Part shown: in pieces, positions 44,816 through 56,625 of the stretch | Numbering within the stretch: the stretch's first letter is position 1 | Layout: every line of letters starts with the position of its first letter | Assembly (NCBI GenBank): GCA_037349315.1 | Contig: JBAIAC010000027.1 | Span: 17,221,501 to 17,285,500 of the forward strand | DNA length: 64,000 bases | From: Chelydra serpentina | Lineage: Eukaryota > Chordata > Testudines > Chelydridae | Reading direction: 5' to 3' | The notes under the pieces: generated by a model | The model's database searches: none | The model's input: the letters and a program-made list of their open reading frames with translations, nothing else | Told to the model about the DNA's origin: nothing | Program-made: the position numbers and the translations under genes

Positions 44816-45735
44816 TAAAGAGCTTGCTTCCAAAAACAGATAATACAATTTGGACACAAACACCTGATGACTAGATAAGTGTTAACCTGAATGAACCACT
44901 TTAAGATTTTAAGTTATTTATTTTGTGATGGACTGTCCTACACATGCTTCATGAAGAAGTGCTGTTAAGGAGTGATTGAAGGAAGGGAGGGTTTAGTTTT
45001 GGTGCAGAAGGAAGATGGAGAGAGTTCCAAGTGCAGTGGCAGCATGGAAGAAATCACGAGGTTGAGGGGACAAAAGCTGAATGGAAGTTTAGCAGAGGAC
45101 AGGAGGACTAGGAAACAAGAACAGACATATACACAGGGAAAGACTTGTGCCGGATCTTAGATGTTGGTGAGAGACCTGAACTTGACAAAAAAGATGAGAA
45201 GACTGGACTCCGTTATTAATGTATTGGACAATATCTTAAATTATTAAAACCCATAATGAAAATTTAATAATTAAAAGAAAAATCTCATTTAGTTTGAAGC
45301 ATATGTACTGTTTATTTACTTATTGTTTCTCCCCTCTGGCTGGACAGTGAAAATGGACTAGTAATTTTTCACTTTTGTTTTTAGTTTTACTTCCTGGATA
45401 TTACTCATAAGTATTTTTTGTTAAAGTAATTTGGATTGCACACCCTATGGAACAACTTCTAAATCCAAATAAATAAATAACTGTATTTTGAATTTGAAAC
45501 TAATGAACTAAATATTTGTATTAACATTACATTTTTATAAATATTGTTAGTTTTATATTGGTAAATACAGAGTAGTTTAAACCCTGTGTTTAGGTTATCT
45601 GAAAGTAACCTTTTAATTTCCCATTCTTAAATAATATTTGGATTTGGTAGAAAACAAGTTCACCTTGCAGAATTTATGTTAGATCAACAAGTATTCATTG
45701 GTGTTGCTAACTACTAGGGTCTTGAATATTTCAAG
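44816..45735. other. Intron 1, nothing recognised
   Basis: AT-rich DNA, no recognisable feature. Confidence 0.35.
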
Positions 45736-45852
45736 CTTAACTTTTCCCTTGTAGGTGCTTTAGTATGATCACTGTTGGCCCTGTATTTCCCACCTTTTAT
45801 CTTTTTTGCCCTCTTTATTGTAATGGAGCCTCTCAAATTGTTGTTGCTTTTT
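45736..45852. repeat. 117-bp duplicated unit, copy 1
   Basis: Starts CTTAACTTTTCCCTTGTAGG and ends CTCAAATTGTTGTTGC; nearly identical to 46512-46627. I do not recognise it as a transposon family. Confidence 0.85.
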
Positions 45853-46261
45853 TATATGCCATTACTACTTGGTCAGTTCTGTGTTGTGATTTAGCAGAAT
45901 ATACTAAAGAAATGTTTTTCAGTATAAATATTTTAAAGTAAAAGAAGGAAGGTGACACAATAAATCTGTGAAAAGCTAGTGCACTATAGAAGGCCTAGTT
46001 TTGAAGTCTGGCTACTTTTAAACTAAAGATCCTTAATTGTTATGTGCCTGAATTGCAACTTGGGTGTCTCAGTCACTTGGGAAAACTAAACACTCTTGGT
46101 GTAGGACTGGGTTAATAAGGTTTTGTTATAATTGAGGTATATTTTCAGTTGCATAGGAGGAGTTGGAATGGTACATGCCCTGCACTATGCCTAATTCTAG
46201 CTACCCCATTGCTTTTTTGTGTGGGGGGTAATTTTAAATAGACCTTTTTTTTATTTATTTT

Positions 46262-46365
46262 TTTAAATGTTGGTGCCTGGAAGCCCTGATTGAGAGTGGG
46301 GACCCAATTTGCTAGGTGCAGTATGAATAGAGGTAGTCCTTTGAAGAGCTTAGTTCTTAGAATGT
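46262..46365 (-). repeat. L2-type SINE tail, antisense
   Basis: GTTGGTGCCTGGAAGCCCTG, CCCAATTTGCTAGGTGCAG and GTCCTTTGAAGAGCTTAG fit the family. Confidence 0.45.
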
Positions 46366-46511
46366 GTAGGCCTTAACCATATATGAGACCCATCACATCA
46401 TTGTTTGACTAGTGATTGTTTTGCTGTGGTGGGCCCTGGGGTGTGGAGCTGTCTCCTTCTCTTTTATCAATCTCTACACACTTGAGGAAGAGGAGGAGGA
46501 AAAAGGGCAAC

Positions 46512-46627
46512 CTTAACTTTTCCCTTGTAGGTGCTTTAGTATGATCATTATTGGGCCTGTATTTCCCACCTTTATCTTTTTTGCCCTCTTTATTGTAATG
46601 GAGCCTCTCAAATTGTTGTTGCTTTTT
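46512..46627. repeat. 117-bp duplicated unit, copy 2
   Basis: Same orientation as copy 1 about 776 bp upstream, with only a handful of substitutions and one single-base gap (CCACCTTTTATC versus CCACCTTTATC). Confidence 0.85.
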
Positions 46628-48150
46628 AAAGGTAACTTTAAAATCCATTTGTTGAATTTACATTTTATTAATTTAAAATACACTGGTCAAATCTGCAAGA
46701 CTTTTTAATATATAAACGAAATATGCAAATTATCTCATTCTGGAAGCACTGAATATGTATAACAGATGTAGGCATTTTGTAAATAAACCATGAGAAAAGG
46801 TATTCTCCTGCTCCAAATGGGACAATTTCCCTTGTAAGAGTGCTGCAGCAGCAGCATTGTGCAACTGACTTGATTCTTGTTATGTAGTTGTAATATTATG
46901 AAAACAACTGTGCTAGGGAACTAGTTACAATATTGTTAAAACATGGCTTGCTCGTGTGTGTGTGTGGCACCAAACTGTTTATAATTGTGCCCTGGGCTTC
47001 ACACATTTTAAAACACAGTTTGCGCTACATTGAAAGATAGTACCATGTTGGTGAACCATGATGTTACAACTAGATCCCTCAACACTAATTTTGTTAGTAT
47101 AGATGGAGCCTACATTACTCTTCCTGCTCCTGGTGTCAAGTTACGAAGTTTCAGAAGTGGTCAGTTTCAGTTTGTGGTTATTGCCCAACCGAAGACAAAG
47201 GACATAATCATGTAGGAAGTAAGGACAGGTGAAGCAAACAAGGGAAAAGCGAGACTCCAGATTTTGATGGGGTGGGAGGAAATGGTGAGTGATGGAGAAA
47301 GTTGAGATGACACCCTTGCCCCCAGCACTATAGTTGCTGATGTGTACTAACCAGTGCAACTGGGAAGTATGAGAGGGTCTCCCCGTGGATGTCCAGGTAC
47401 AGTACTACACTGTATTTACCAGCTGCATTGGATGTGCGGTATGGAGTTACCACCAAGCTACTGCTGTTGGACCTTGCTGAAAGGTCCCATCTGAGATATC
47501 AACATGATAGCATGACAGAAGTACCCATGGTAGACTGATCTCTAGTATTAGGGTTAGTGTTCATGCTACCAAGTTTTGATACACTTCTCATACAAAATGT
47601 TATTCAGTGTTTGATTGTTTGGTGGTAGTTAAAACATTCTCCCCACTCCCATTTTATTAAACAAAAAATGAAACTTAAGTGTTTGCCTGTTTTAGTGTCT
47701 AAAAAAATTAGTTGATCTATTGTAAATAGAAAGGCCTCATCTTTCACTTAAGAAGTCAAGATACCTTAATATACCCCTCTGATACTTAATATACCTAACA
47801 TTTAAAGCAAAAGGTTAGAGGTGTGGATAGAGTAAAGTGCAATTAGAAGCTGTTCCCTTTTTGATATCTAGGGAAATGTTTATTTCTTGCACCTCTTTCC
47901 CCACTATTAGGTATTTGAGTGTTTATCAAAAAGGTACAGCTACGTACACTGGTACAGGGATACTTTAGATATGGACTACAAATTGGTCAGATAAATCTAT
48001 AATTTCCTTTAAAGTAGCAGGTCACTGATACTGCACAAAGTGTGAACAAATCATATTTTTGAACTAATGATTTGGGAACAGACAGTACCACATGGTGTCT
48101 TTCAGCTCTATCTCACTGGTTCAAATTCAGCCTAAACAGGTAATGACTGA
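46628..48150. other. Intron 1, nothing recognised
   Basis: No feature recognised beyond a short GTGTGTG run at about 46954. Confidence 0.35.
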
Positions 48151-48428
48151 GGCCATGTCTATACATACAGTGCTGCAGTTGTACCAGTACAGCTGTGTTG
48201 CGTCGGGTGAAGATGCTCTATGCTGATGGGAGAGAACTCTCCCGTCGGCATAAAAAAAACACCTCCCCGAGCAGCATAAGCTGTCTATAGGAGAAGCTCT
48301 CCCACTGACATAATGCTGTGCACATGAGCACTTATGCCGGTGTAATTTACATTGCTTAGGGGTGTGGAATATTCAGACCCCTGAGCGACAAATGTTTTGC
48401 TGACATAGTCTGTAGTGTAAGCCTAGCC
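48151..48428. mobile_element. Harbinger-type MITE, family X copy 3
   Basis: GGCCATGTCTATAC and TAGTGTAAGCCTAGCC ends, with GAGAGAACTCTCCCGTCGGC and CATAATGCTGTGCAC inside. TTA follows the right end. Confidence 0.7.
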
Positions 48429-48464
48429 TTAGTTTTTCTGCCATCAGCATGGTAATAACTGTGT

Positions 48465-48645
48465 GAAATGAGTTGAGGGTTTCAATCCTGTTCTTGGTTG
48501 TTGATGGCTCTGCTTCTGACCTCCTGTGTGACCATAGGCACTTTGCTTCACCTCTCTGCATTTATTTCCCCATCCCTGAAATAGGGATAATGATATTGAC
48601 CCTCCTTGGTGAAGCACTTTGACATCTATGGATGAAAGGTTCTGT
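48465..48645 (+). repeat. MIR-type SINE
   Basis: GTTTCAATCCTGTTCTTGG, CTCCTGTGTGACCATAGGCA, CTTCACCTCTCTGCATTT and AAATAGGGATAATGATATTG in MIR order. Confidence 0.7.
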
Positions 48646-49824
48646 GTTATAGCGAATCCGAGGCGTGATTATTGCTAGTTGAAAATTCTTTATTGGCACT
48701 GTTTACTCCTGTACTTGTGTGGCTAAATAGGGCTTTAGTTTTCAGGGCGGTCAGACACTTTTCTCCAGGATTACCTTATATTTTTAAACAGAAAAAACAG
48801 CCCAGCAAATGACGTATTCTTAAAATATGGATATTTTTCAACTTATTGCTAGTATCATACGGGATCATGAAAAAGAAGTAGGAGTAAGTCTATTGAAGTG
48901 ACCAGGAGGTGACAAAGTCTTGAGTTATGTATATCCTAGTAAAATCTTGATGTTTGTACCAAATCACCATAATTTTTTTTGTTGCTAGCAATCCGTTATA
49001 AAGTTTTGATATCAACACTGAAGATGACACAATGTCATATACATGCTCTAATTTAAAAGCATATAGTCATAAAGTATGCGACTCAGTGTTGCTTGTAATA
49101 TGAGAGCAGGATGTCTGGTGTATCAAGTTTTTCTTTAGATTTTTTCCATGAATTGTAGATAGTACACCCAAAACATACAACACAAGTCTGCATTGATGTA
49201 AAAGATGAATTTAGTATGCAACAGTTTGTGGTTGCACCACTTGAAACTGCAGGCAGCTAACTGCATACATAGGTAATGTGACTCAAACAGCTCTGCATTC
49301 TAAAAACAGACAAACTTCTACCAGTTTAGCTATTTGTAGTTTGTAGGGTTTCTATCCAAGCCAGCTGTTATGGGTTATAATGAATGTAGACTGCAACACT
49401 CAAGCAGGTCTGATACTCCATCTGGCAGAAGGCAGTGGTACACTCATAAGGTCGTATGTGAAATGTGTTAGATTAATGGCTGGAGACTGAAGTCCTTTGT
49501 TCACAGAACAAGTTTGATATGGTAGGCTGAAGCTTTTTCACAGCACCCTTCATCCCTTTCTTTTAGTGTTCACTTATTGTCATCCAAATATCCATACTCT
49601 CTCTGGCAAGACTGGTAACAAGGCTGCAGAATGTGATTTAGATAACCTACTTGTGCTGTCAGAAATGTGGGTTGACTGTCAACTCATTTCATCTAGTCTG
49701 TTGACTGAATAGTGATCAGGTGATAATGTTTAAACATTAGACTGGTGAAAAGGTGCTATATCCGATTATCAATTCCCAAAACAGTAATACTTTGCAGTTA
49801 TCATATATAGGACTTCTCACCTGT
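48646..49824. other. Intron 1, nothing recognised
   Basis: No feature recognised. Confidence 0.35.
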
Positions 49825-50065
49825 AGCTTTCAGTGGATTTTAGAAAGGTGGGTGAGTGTCCCCATTTTACAGACCAAAGGCCATGATCCAACACAGTACT
49901 CAAGCATGTGCCTAACTTTAAGCACTTGAGTATTCTGAGCAGTTTATTGGATCTGTGATAGTTTCCCTTTTTCAAGCGTTCAAGGCAAAGTTGGGAATAG
50001 AACCCAGATTTCTGATCTCTCTGTTAATTCAGTAGCTGTCCCACTGAGTCATATGGTCCCTTCTA
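49825..50065 (-). repeat. MIR-type SINE, antisense, split by a palindromic element
   Basis: GTCCCCATTTTACAGACCAA at the left, then GGCAAAGTTGGGAATAGAAC and CCACTGAGTCATATGGTC at the right. The part at 49883-49956 (CATGATCCAACACAGTACTC ... AGTTTATTGGATCTGTG with TAACTTTAAGCACTTGAG) belongs to the palindromic family and interrupts it. Confidence 0.65.
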
Positions 50066-50251
50066 AGCATGTTACTTTATCGCTTGTTCCTTCTAAACTT
50101 AAACTTTTATCTTTTGTTTATTTACCATGGGACTATAAATGTTGCCAGAACAGCTCAATAAATGCAAAACATACAGTTTGTCTGTGTGTCTACAATTAAT
50201 TTATTAAGTTGATGTGTGCATGTCAAAGTAACTTTGGAATCAAGTTAGAGT

Positions 50252-50437
50252 GGAATTCCGTTTATCTGATCTAATTGGGGCCAGGTCGTATAATCAAAAA
50301 ATCAGATAACCAGAGAATGGGCAAAGAGCTTTTTATCTCCGGCTGTCGGCCCCGGGCGGCAGGGCCATGCTGCCTAGTTTGGTTAATATGGAGAGCTGGA
50401 TAATGGAGGCTTTCATAAAAAGGATTCTACTGTATTT
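50252..50437. mobile_element. pogo/Tigger-like MITE
   Basis: AGTGGAATTCCGTTTATCTG at the left and AAAAAGGATTCTACTG at the right are imperfect inverted ends, followed by TA. ATCAGATAACCAGAGAA is a typical interior word. Confidence 0.65.
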
Positions 50438-53025
50438 AAATGAATAGATGTTTTATTTTCAGATATAAATAAAGTACAGTTTGTCTGTCATCTGAAAGAT
50501 GCTCTTGCTTTAGCTGTTAATTTTTGTTACCTATTTTTATGTTGCTTGATTTTTTTTTCATGTTGATAGCATTGAAATAAATGGTGGGTGTGGCATGTCT
50601 GCTATGAAAATAGCTCTTCTGCTATTGATCTATGGCATTGGGATAACATTAAACATTCTTAAAAACAAGGAGCCAGTAATGTTAGATTTTTGTCTAGACT
50701 GCTTAGAGTTGGGTCCCAGTCTTGTTTTTAATATGGGCAGTTCCCTGTATATGGAGTGGATTGCAGGCCTAGAACCATAATCTTTTGGTTTTGTGTGAGC
50801 ACAGGAATTGTACAGTATGCATTAAAAACAAATCAAAGTTCTGAATATATTCACTTTCAGCATTGTCACTTGTTCTGTGTCACTTTCAGGAACTGATTGC
50901 TATAAACTTCAGTATTTTTAAAAGTGGGCTCACCCCCTTTTTTTTTTTTTTTTTTTTACATTGGGTTCTGCTCCTGAAATTCTCAGAATATGGGCGAGGG
51001 GTGACTGGCTAATGTGGCATCTTCAGTTAATCTGTCCTTTACCATCCATGATTGCCCACTCATTTGTTGAGGTGAACATATTTTCAACTTAAATAATCTC
51101 AAAACAATTGTTTGTTACCAGGAAAATCTCCTGACTGAAATCAGTGATGGTAATACTCTCTTGTGTATAGGGTGAGTGATACTGTAGGAGGATGGCATTT
51201 TCTTGTCTCCACCATTGTATAAGGATGTAAATGCCATGTATCTGGGCTGATATGGAAGAACATTCAGAGAAGAAATCAATGTATAAGAAATGTCCTGTAG
51301 ACCCTGTGTACACTCGTACTGGATCTACACTTATGGGAACATGAGGCTTAATATTGCAAGGTATTGAGTGCTCTCCCTCAGGCTCTCAGCACCAAACAGG
51401 ATTGGGCATGGTTTCCTCATCTATTTTAGATTGGCGTGTGAATCATGTAAAATCGCTCTACAAACATACACTATTGATTCCCATGTATAAAACACTGTTC
51501 ATTTCTCTCTGTGCATGCCAAGGAAAAAGCCTTGATAGCAAGGTTTGGCATGTATAGAAAGCCTCCTCACTTGGTCCTCTGACAAATTTTGTTGTAAGGA
51601 GACAGAGCATGGTAGCCTATCCTTTGATATTCATTTGTTTCTAGCAGCCTTTCTAAATCCCTCCCTCTCCCTGATGCTGTAAAACATCTTAGAATTTTAA
51701 TTAAAAAAACCAGTATATAAAATGCAACATGAAGGATTAAAACTTCTCAGGAGACTGTCGTCAATGTTTGTGTTTCAGATAGTGAAATAAAATCAAATAC
51801 TAGTTAAGAAATGTTCTGGCATATCCTCAGAACAGTTGGCTCTCCTTTAATTTGTCATGTCTTACAGCATGCTAAGTAAAACTTTATTAATGTCACTATC
51901 TGGGTTTTTCTGCGCTGTAAATAGGGTTTGATGTCTAAAATTGAAACTGAAAAGCTACATCAAATGGGATTGAAAAAAACACCTGGTGATTAAAATTGTT
52001 TTAGAAATCTTGGAAAGTCAAGACCTGTAAATACTGAAGAGTAGTCACAAAGCTCTAGAGCTATTTACACTATCTTTAAGTTAAATTTAATATTGATATA
52101 TGCTTAAAAATTAGTCATGCAGTGTTTTTAAAAGCTTGAGCAAATTACACTTTGTCATTCAATGTCACCTTTCCCCACTATTGAACAGTGTGCTCTGTCT
52201 CATTTTGTTGTGGTCTTCCCACTCCAAAAATTGCTGCATTTCAGTAGTGTGGGTGGGGGATGACAGTGTAATCTGTGAAGCTCTTTGGGATCCTTCACAA
52301 TAAAAGGTGGGCATACATGTGTTGAAAATATTATAGTCTCTCTTCCAGATGTAATGGTAACTGCAGAGGTATTGAAATCCAGAAATAGTTATACATTTAA
52401 TCTCATTTTTGATTGTACATGTGAACTGTGATGACTGTATCGATACATTAAGATAGCAAGCATGTCTTGGAAGAAAATTACTTCAATTGTTTGAGTGTTT
52501 TTTGCTCTAAGTATTTTATTTGCTCCTGTATTAGTCATAGCAAAATGTAACCTTATATCTTAGTGCTTTTACACACAATTTGTTTATTGTAATTCTTTCC
52601 CCAGCAAATTATGAGGTTAATTTCAAATGGCAACAAATTTTGAATCTACAGCTTGTTTTTAGAGTTTTGATGCTTGATAGTAATCCTTTTTGTAAGGGTT
52701 TTTTTTTTTTTTTTTGGACTGGGAACTAACTTTTATTCATTTGTGAATTTATTGTTTGTTTGAATGGTGACTTAAGTTTTGACACATCTTGTTTGTTCAA
52801 CCCTCAGTCACGCTAATTTGGAGACCCAATAAAGCCCTTCTGATCTTTTTGTGTTGAATTAGGTCCTCCTTTACCACCCTGAAGATCTTCTGTGAAAGAG
52901 CTGTAACAATTCCTTTTTCTTTTTCCTGAAACCAGTACTAGTACACTTTAAAATGTGATGGTATTTAGTACACCATAATGTTTTGGCTTTTTAAGATGCA
53001 AGGGATAAATTAATATAACTTTTTT
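50438..53025. other. Intron 1, nothing recognised
   Basis: Poly-T runs at 50938-50957 and 52699-52715; no exon or mobile element recognised. AT-rich, unique-looking. Confidence 0.4.
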
Positions 53026-53110
53026 TTTATTTGGGCATAAGCTTTCGTGGGTAAAAAATGTACTACTTCTGATCCATTGAGTGAAAATTACAGATACAGG
53101 CATAGATATA

Positions 53111-54648
53111 TCATAGAATCATAGAATCTCAGGGTTGGAAGGGACCTCAGAAGGTCATCTAGTCCAACCCCCTGCTCAAAGCAGGACCAACCCCAACTAG
53201 ATCATCCCAGCCAGGGCTTTGTCAAGCCTGACCTTAAAAACCTCTAAGGAAGGAGATTCCACCACCTCCCTAGGTAACCCATTCCAGTGCTTCACCACCC
53301 TACTAGTGAAGAAGTTTTTCCTAATATCCAACCTAAACCTCCCCCTCTGCAACTTGAGACCATTACTCCTTGTTCTGTCATCTTCTACCACTGAGAACAG
53401 TCTAGATCCATCCTCTTTGGAACCCCCTTTTAGGTAGTTGAAAGCAGCTATCAAATCCCCCCTCAGTCTTCTCTTCTGCAGGCTAAACAATCCCAGTTCC
53501 CTCAGCCTCTCCTCATAAGTCGTGTGCTCCAGCCCCCTAATCATTTTTGTTGCACTCTGTTGGACTCTTTCCAATTTATCCACATCCTTCTTGTAGTGTG
53601 GGGCCCAAAACTGGACACAGTACTCCAAATGAGGCCTCACCAGTGCCGAATAGAGGGGAATAATCACGTCCCTCGATCTGCTGGAAACCCCCCTACTTAT
53701 ACAGCCCAAAATGCCATTAGCCTTCTTGGCAACAAGGGCACACTGTTGACTCATATTCAGCTTTTCGTCCACTGTAACCCCTAGGTCCTTTTCTGCAGAA
53801 CTGCTGCCCAGCCATTCGGTCCCTAGTCTGTAGCAGTGCATGGGATTCTTCCGTCCTAAGTGCAGGACTCTGCACCTGTCCTTGTTGAACCTCATCAGAT
53901 TTCTTTTGGCCCAATCCTCTAATTTGTCTAGGTCCCTCTGTATCCTGTCCCTACCCTCCAGCATATCAACCACTCCTCCCAGTTTAGTGTCATCTGCAAA
54001 CTTGCTAAGGGTGCAGTCCACACCATCCTCCAGGTTGTTGATGAAGATATTGAACAAAACCGGCCCCAGCACCGACCCTTGGGGCACTCCACTTGATACC
54101 GGCTGCCAACTAGACATGGAGCCATTGATCACTACCCATTGAGCATGACCATCCAGCCAGTTTTCTATCCACCTTACCGTCCATTCATCCAGCCCATACT
54201 TCTTTAACTTGCTGGCAAGAACACTGTGGGAGACTGTATCAAAAGCTTTGCTAAAGTCAAGAAATAGCACATCCACTGCTTTCCCCTCATCCACAGAGCC
54301 AGTTATCTCATCATAGAAGGCAATTAGGTTAGTCAGGCATGACTTGCCCTTGGTGAATCCATGCTGACTGTTCCTGATCACTTTCCCCTCCTTTAAGTGG
54401 TTCAGAATTGATTCCTTGAGGACCTGTTCCATGATTTTTCCAGGGACTGAGGTGAGACTGACTGGCCTGTAGTTCCCCGGATCTTCCTTCTTCCCTTTTT
54501 AAAAGATGAGCACTACATTAGCTTTTTTCCAGTCATCCGGGACCTCCCCCGATTGCCATGATTTGTCAAAGATAATGGCCAATGGCTCTGCAATCACATC
54601 GTCCAACTCCTTTAGCACCCTCGGATGCAGTGCATCCTGCCCCATGGA
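53111..54648 (-). mobile_element. CR1 LINE, 5'-truncated, antisense
   Basis: 3' tail TCATAGAATCATAGAATCTC (on +) at 53111, 3' UTR, and the C-terminal half of ORF2 up to about 54648. It interrupts the Penelope-like copy A. No obvious target duplication, as is normal for CR1. Confidence 0.95.
53197..54432 (-). pseudogene. CR1 ORF2 reverse transcriptase, 5'-truncated
   Basis: A continuous 411-codon frame codes the reverse transcriptase from just before its palm to the C-terminus: [12 protein letters not shown] at about residues 58-69, [18 protein letters not shown] at 115-132, and the catalytic FADD at 145-148 with DTKLGG after it; the CR1 C-terminal words [15 protein letters not shown] and WNGLPREVV follow. 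Upstream on the same strand the [19 protein letters not shown] region is present but the first lysine codon reads TAA, so the open frame starts at the next methionine. The N-terminal endonuclease and the RT fingers are gone. One continuous frame after truncation suggests a fairly recent insertion; it is still dead. Confidence 0.93.
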
Positions 54649-55429
54649 CATATTGGCACATGAAGAGAAGGGAGTTACCTTACAAGTGGAGAACTAGTGT
54701 TGACAAGGCCAATTCAGTCAAGGTGGATGTGGTCCACTCCCAATAATTGAGGAGGAGGTGTCCAAAATGGGATTGGACACCTCCCATTACCAAAAATGGG
54801 AAAATTGCTTTTCTAGTGAGCCAACCACTCCCAGTCCCTATTCAAGCCCAAATTAATGGTATTAAGTTTGCAAATGAATTGTGAAGTCTGTTTTTAAAGG
54901 TTTTTTTTATTGAAGGATGGCTACTGTTAAATCTGTTGTTGAATGTCCAGGGAGATTGAAGTGTTCTCCTACTGGCTTTTGTATGTTACCATTCCTGATG
55001 TCTTTTTGTGTCCATTTATTCTTTTACGTAGAGATTTGGCCAATATACATGACAGAAGAGCATTGCTGGCACATGATGGCATATATCACATTAGTAGATA
55101 TGCAGGTGAATGAGCCCCTGATGGTGGGCTGATATGGTTAGGCCCCATATCTACTCTAGGGACACCATCAGAGGACCTCATTAGCACTACAAAAGTAATT
55201 TTCCCTCCCTTGGTATTCACCCCTTCTTGTCAACTGTTGAGAATAGGCCACTTCCACTTTAATTGAATTGGCTCGTTAGCACTGACCCCCACTTGGTAAG
55301 TCAACTCTCATCTTTTCATGTGCTATAATATATATATTCTGCTTACTGTATTTGTCACTCCATGAATCTGATGAAGTGGGTTTTAGCCCATGAAAGCTTA
55401 TGTCCAAATAAATCTGTTAGTCTCTAAGG

Positions 55430-56121
55430 CAGTGGTCCCCAACCTTTTTGTGGCCAAGAGCACATTCATGTTTTCAGAAGAGTGTGGTGGGCGCCAACAA
55501 TTTTTCAAGACTTATTTTGTATTTGTACATTAAATAATATGAAAACCATCATATTTAATATTACATAATATATGAATCCATAAGATAAAAAAGGTAATTT
55601 TACATGTAAAAGGTATTAATTAAATTATTCGGCAATTATTCTTTCACCTTACCATGTGAATTTGCTCTTTTTTATTTACCTTTTTTTGGGGGGGGGGGGG
55701 CAGTTCTGGGCAGCGGAGAGGGAAGCCGCGGCCCCGCGCCTGCCGGGGACAGAGAACACCGGCGCCTGCAACCCTGGAGTTCTCTGTCTCCAGCAGGCGC
55801 GGGGCCGTGGGGCAGCGCCGAGGGAAGCCGTGGCCCCGCGCCTGCTGGGGACAGAGAACACTGGCGCCCGCAGCCCCGGAGTTCTCTGTCCCCGGCAGGC
55901 CGGGGCAGCATGGAGAGAAGCCACAGCCCCGCGCCTGCCGGGGACAGAGATCACTGGCGCCCGCAGCCCGGCCTCCCGGGGACCGAGAACTCTGGGGCTG
56001 CGGGCGCCGGTATTCGCTGTCCCCGGCAGGCGTGGGGCTGTGGCTTCTCTCCCCTTCTGGGCACTGGTTGGTGAATGGGTGCCCATAAATGCCCCGGCGG
56101 GCGCCATTGTGGGGACCACTG
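55430..56121. mobile_element. 692-bp hAT-type element with perfect 8-bp duplication
   Basis: Begins CAGTGGTCCCCAACCTTTTT and ends GGGGACCACTG, with CTCTAAGG duplicated exactly at 55422-55429 and 56122-56129. The left third is AT-rich, then a poly-T/poly-G tract (to 55700), then a GC-rich array (see 55722). No transposase frame; the 191-codon + frame and 147-codon minus frame across it are readings of the repeated GC array. Confidence 0.9.
55722..56045. repeat. Tandem array of GC-rich palindromic units
   Basis: About three units near 55724, 55824 and 55922. Each contains CCCCGCGCCTGC, GGGGACAGAGAACAC, then GAGTTCTCTGTCCCCGGCAG in inverted order, so every unit can fold on itself. Units are about 100 bp. 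Confidence 0.75.
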
Positions 56122-56399
56122 CTCTAAGGTGCCGCCGGATTCCTTGTTATATCTATGCCTGTATCTGCAATTTTCACTCCATGCAGCTGAAGAAGTGGCG
56201 TTTTTACCCACGAAAGCTTATGCCCAAATAAATCTGTTAGTCTTTAAGATGCTACTGGACTCCTCGTTTTTGTGGATACAGACTAACATGGCTACCCCTC
56301 TGATACTTAATATATCTTGCATTTTTATATAGGGACTTCCATTCTAAAGGATCCTGAAGCACTTTTCATCTTATGCATCAGGAATTGCTTCATCTAAGC

Positions 56400-56617
56400 C
56401 AGGGGTTCTCAAACTGCGGGTCGGGACCTCTCGGGGTCGTGAGGTTATTACATGGGGGGGTCACGAGCTGTCAGCCTCCACCCCAAGCCCCGCTTTGCTC
56501 CAGTATTTATAGTGGTGTTAAATGTATAAAAAAGTGTGTTAAATTTATAAGGGGGGGTTGCACTCAGAGGCTTGCTATGTGAAAGGGATCACCAGTACAA
56601 AAGTTTGAGAACCACTG
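56400..56617. mobile_element. hAT-type MITE, second copy
   Basis: 218 bp. Ends CAGGGGTTCTCAAACT and AGTTTGAGAACCACTG; flanks ATCTAAGC (56392-56399) and ATCTAACC (56618-56625) agree in 7 of 8. Same family as 20957-21186. Confidence 0.85.
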
Positions 56618-56625
56618 ATCTAACC

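Larger units (their letters stand above)
53026..55140 (-). mobile_element. Penelope-like element copy A, with CR1 inserted
   Basis: Antisense copy in two pieces, 53026-53110 and 54649-55140, separated by CR1. Reading the minus strand from 55125, a frame gives TIRGSFTC then NVIYAIMCQQCSSVMYIGQ, carrying the paired IY and YIG words of a GIY-YIG endonuclease as found in vertebrate Penelope-like (Neptune-type) elements, then LRKRINGHK after a frameshift. Further 3' it reads the GAAAGCTTATGCCCAAATAAA word shared with copy B. It is inactive: frameshifts interrupt the endonuclease and no reverse transcriptase is present. The family name is an inference from motif and memory. Confidence 0.55.
55145..56310 (+). 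mobile_element. Penelope-like element copy B, sense, with hAT inserted
   Basis: Two pieces, 55145-55429 and 56130-56310, join across the hAT element. Words: CATATCTACTCTAGGGACAC, AAAAGTAATTTTCCCTCCC, TTCACTCCATGAATCTGATG, GAAAGCTTATGTCCAAATAA, AATCTGTTAGTCTCTAAGG and GGATACAGACTAACATGGC. Lacks the GIY-YIG part seen in copy A. Lies head-to-head with copy A. Confidence 0.5.

Noticed and set aside
55656..56231. 191-codon frame with repeated TENTGA-type words
   Set aside because: It reads the tandem GC-rich palindromic units inside a hAT element; the repetition is that of the DNA, with frames on both strands.
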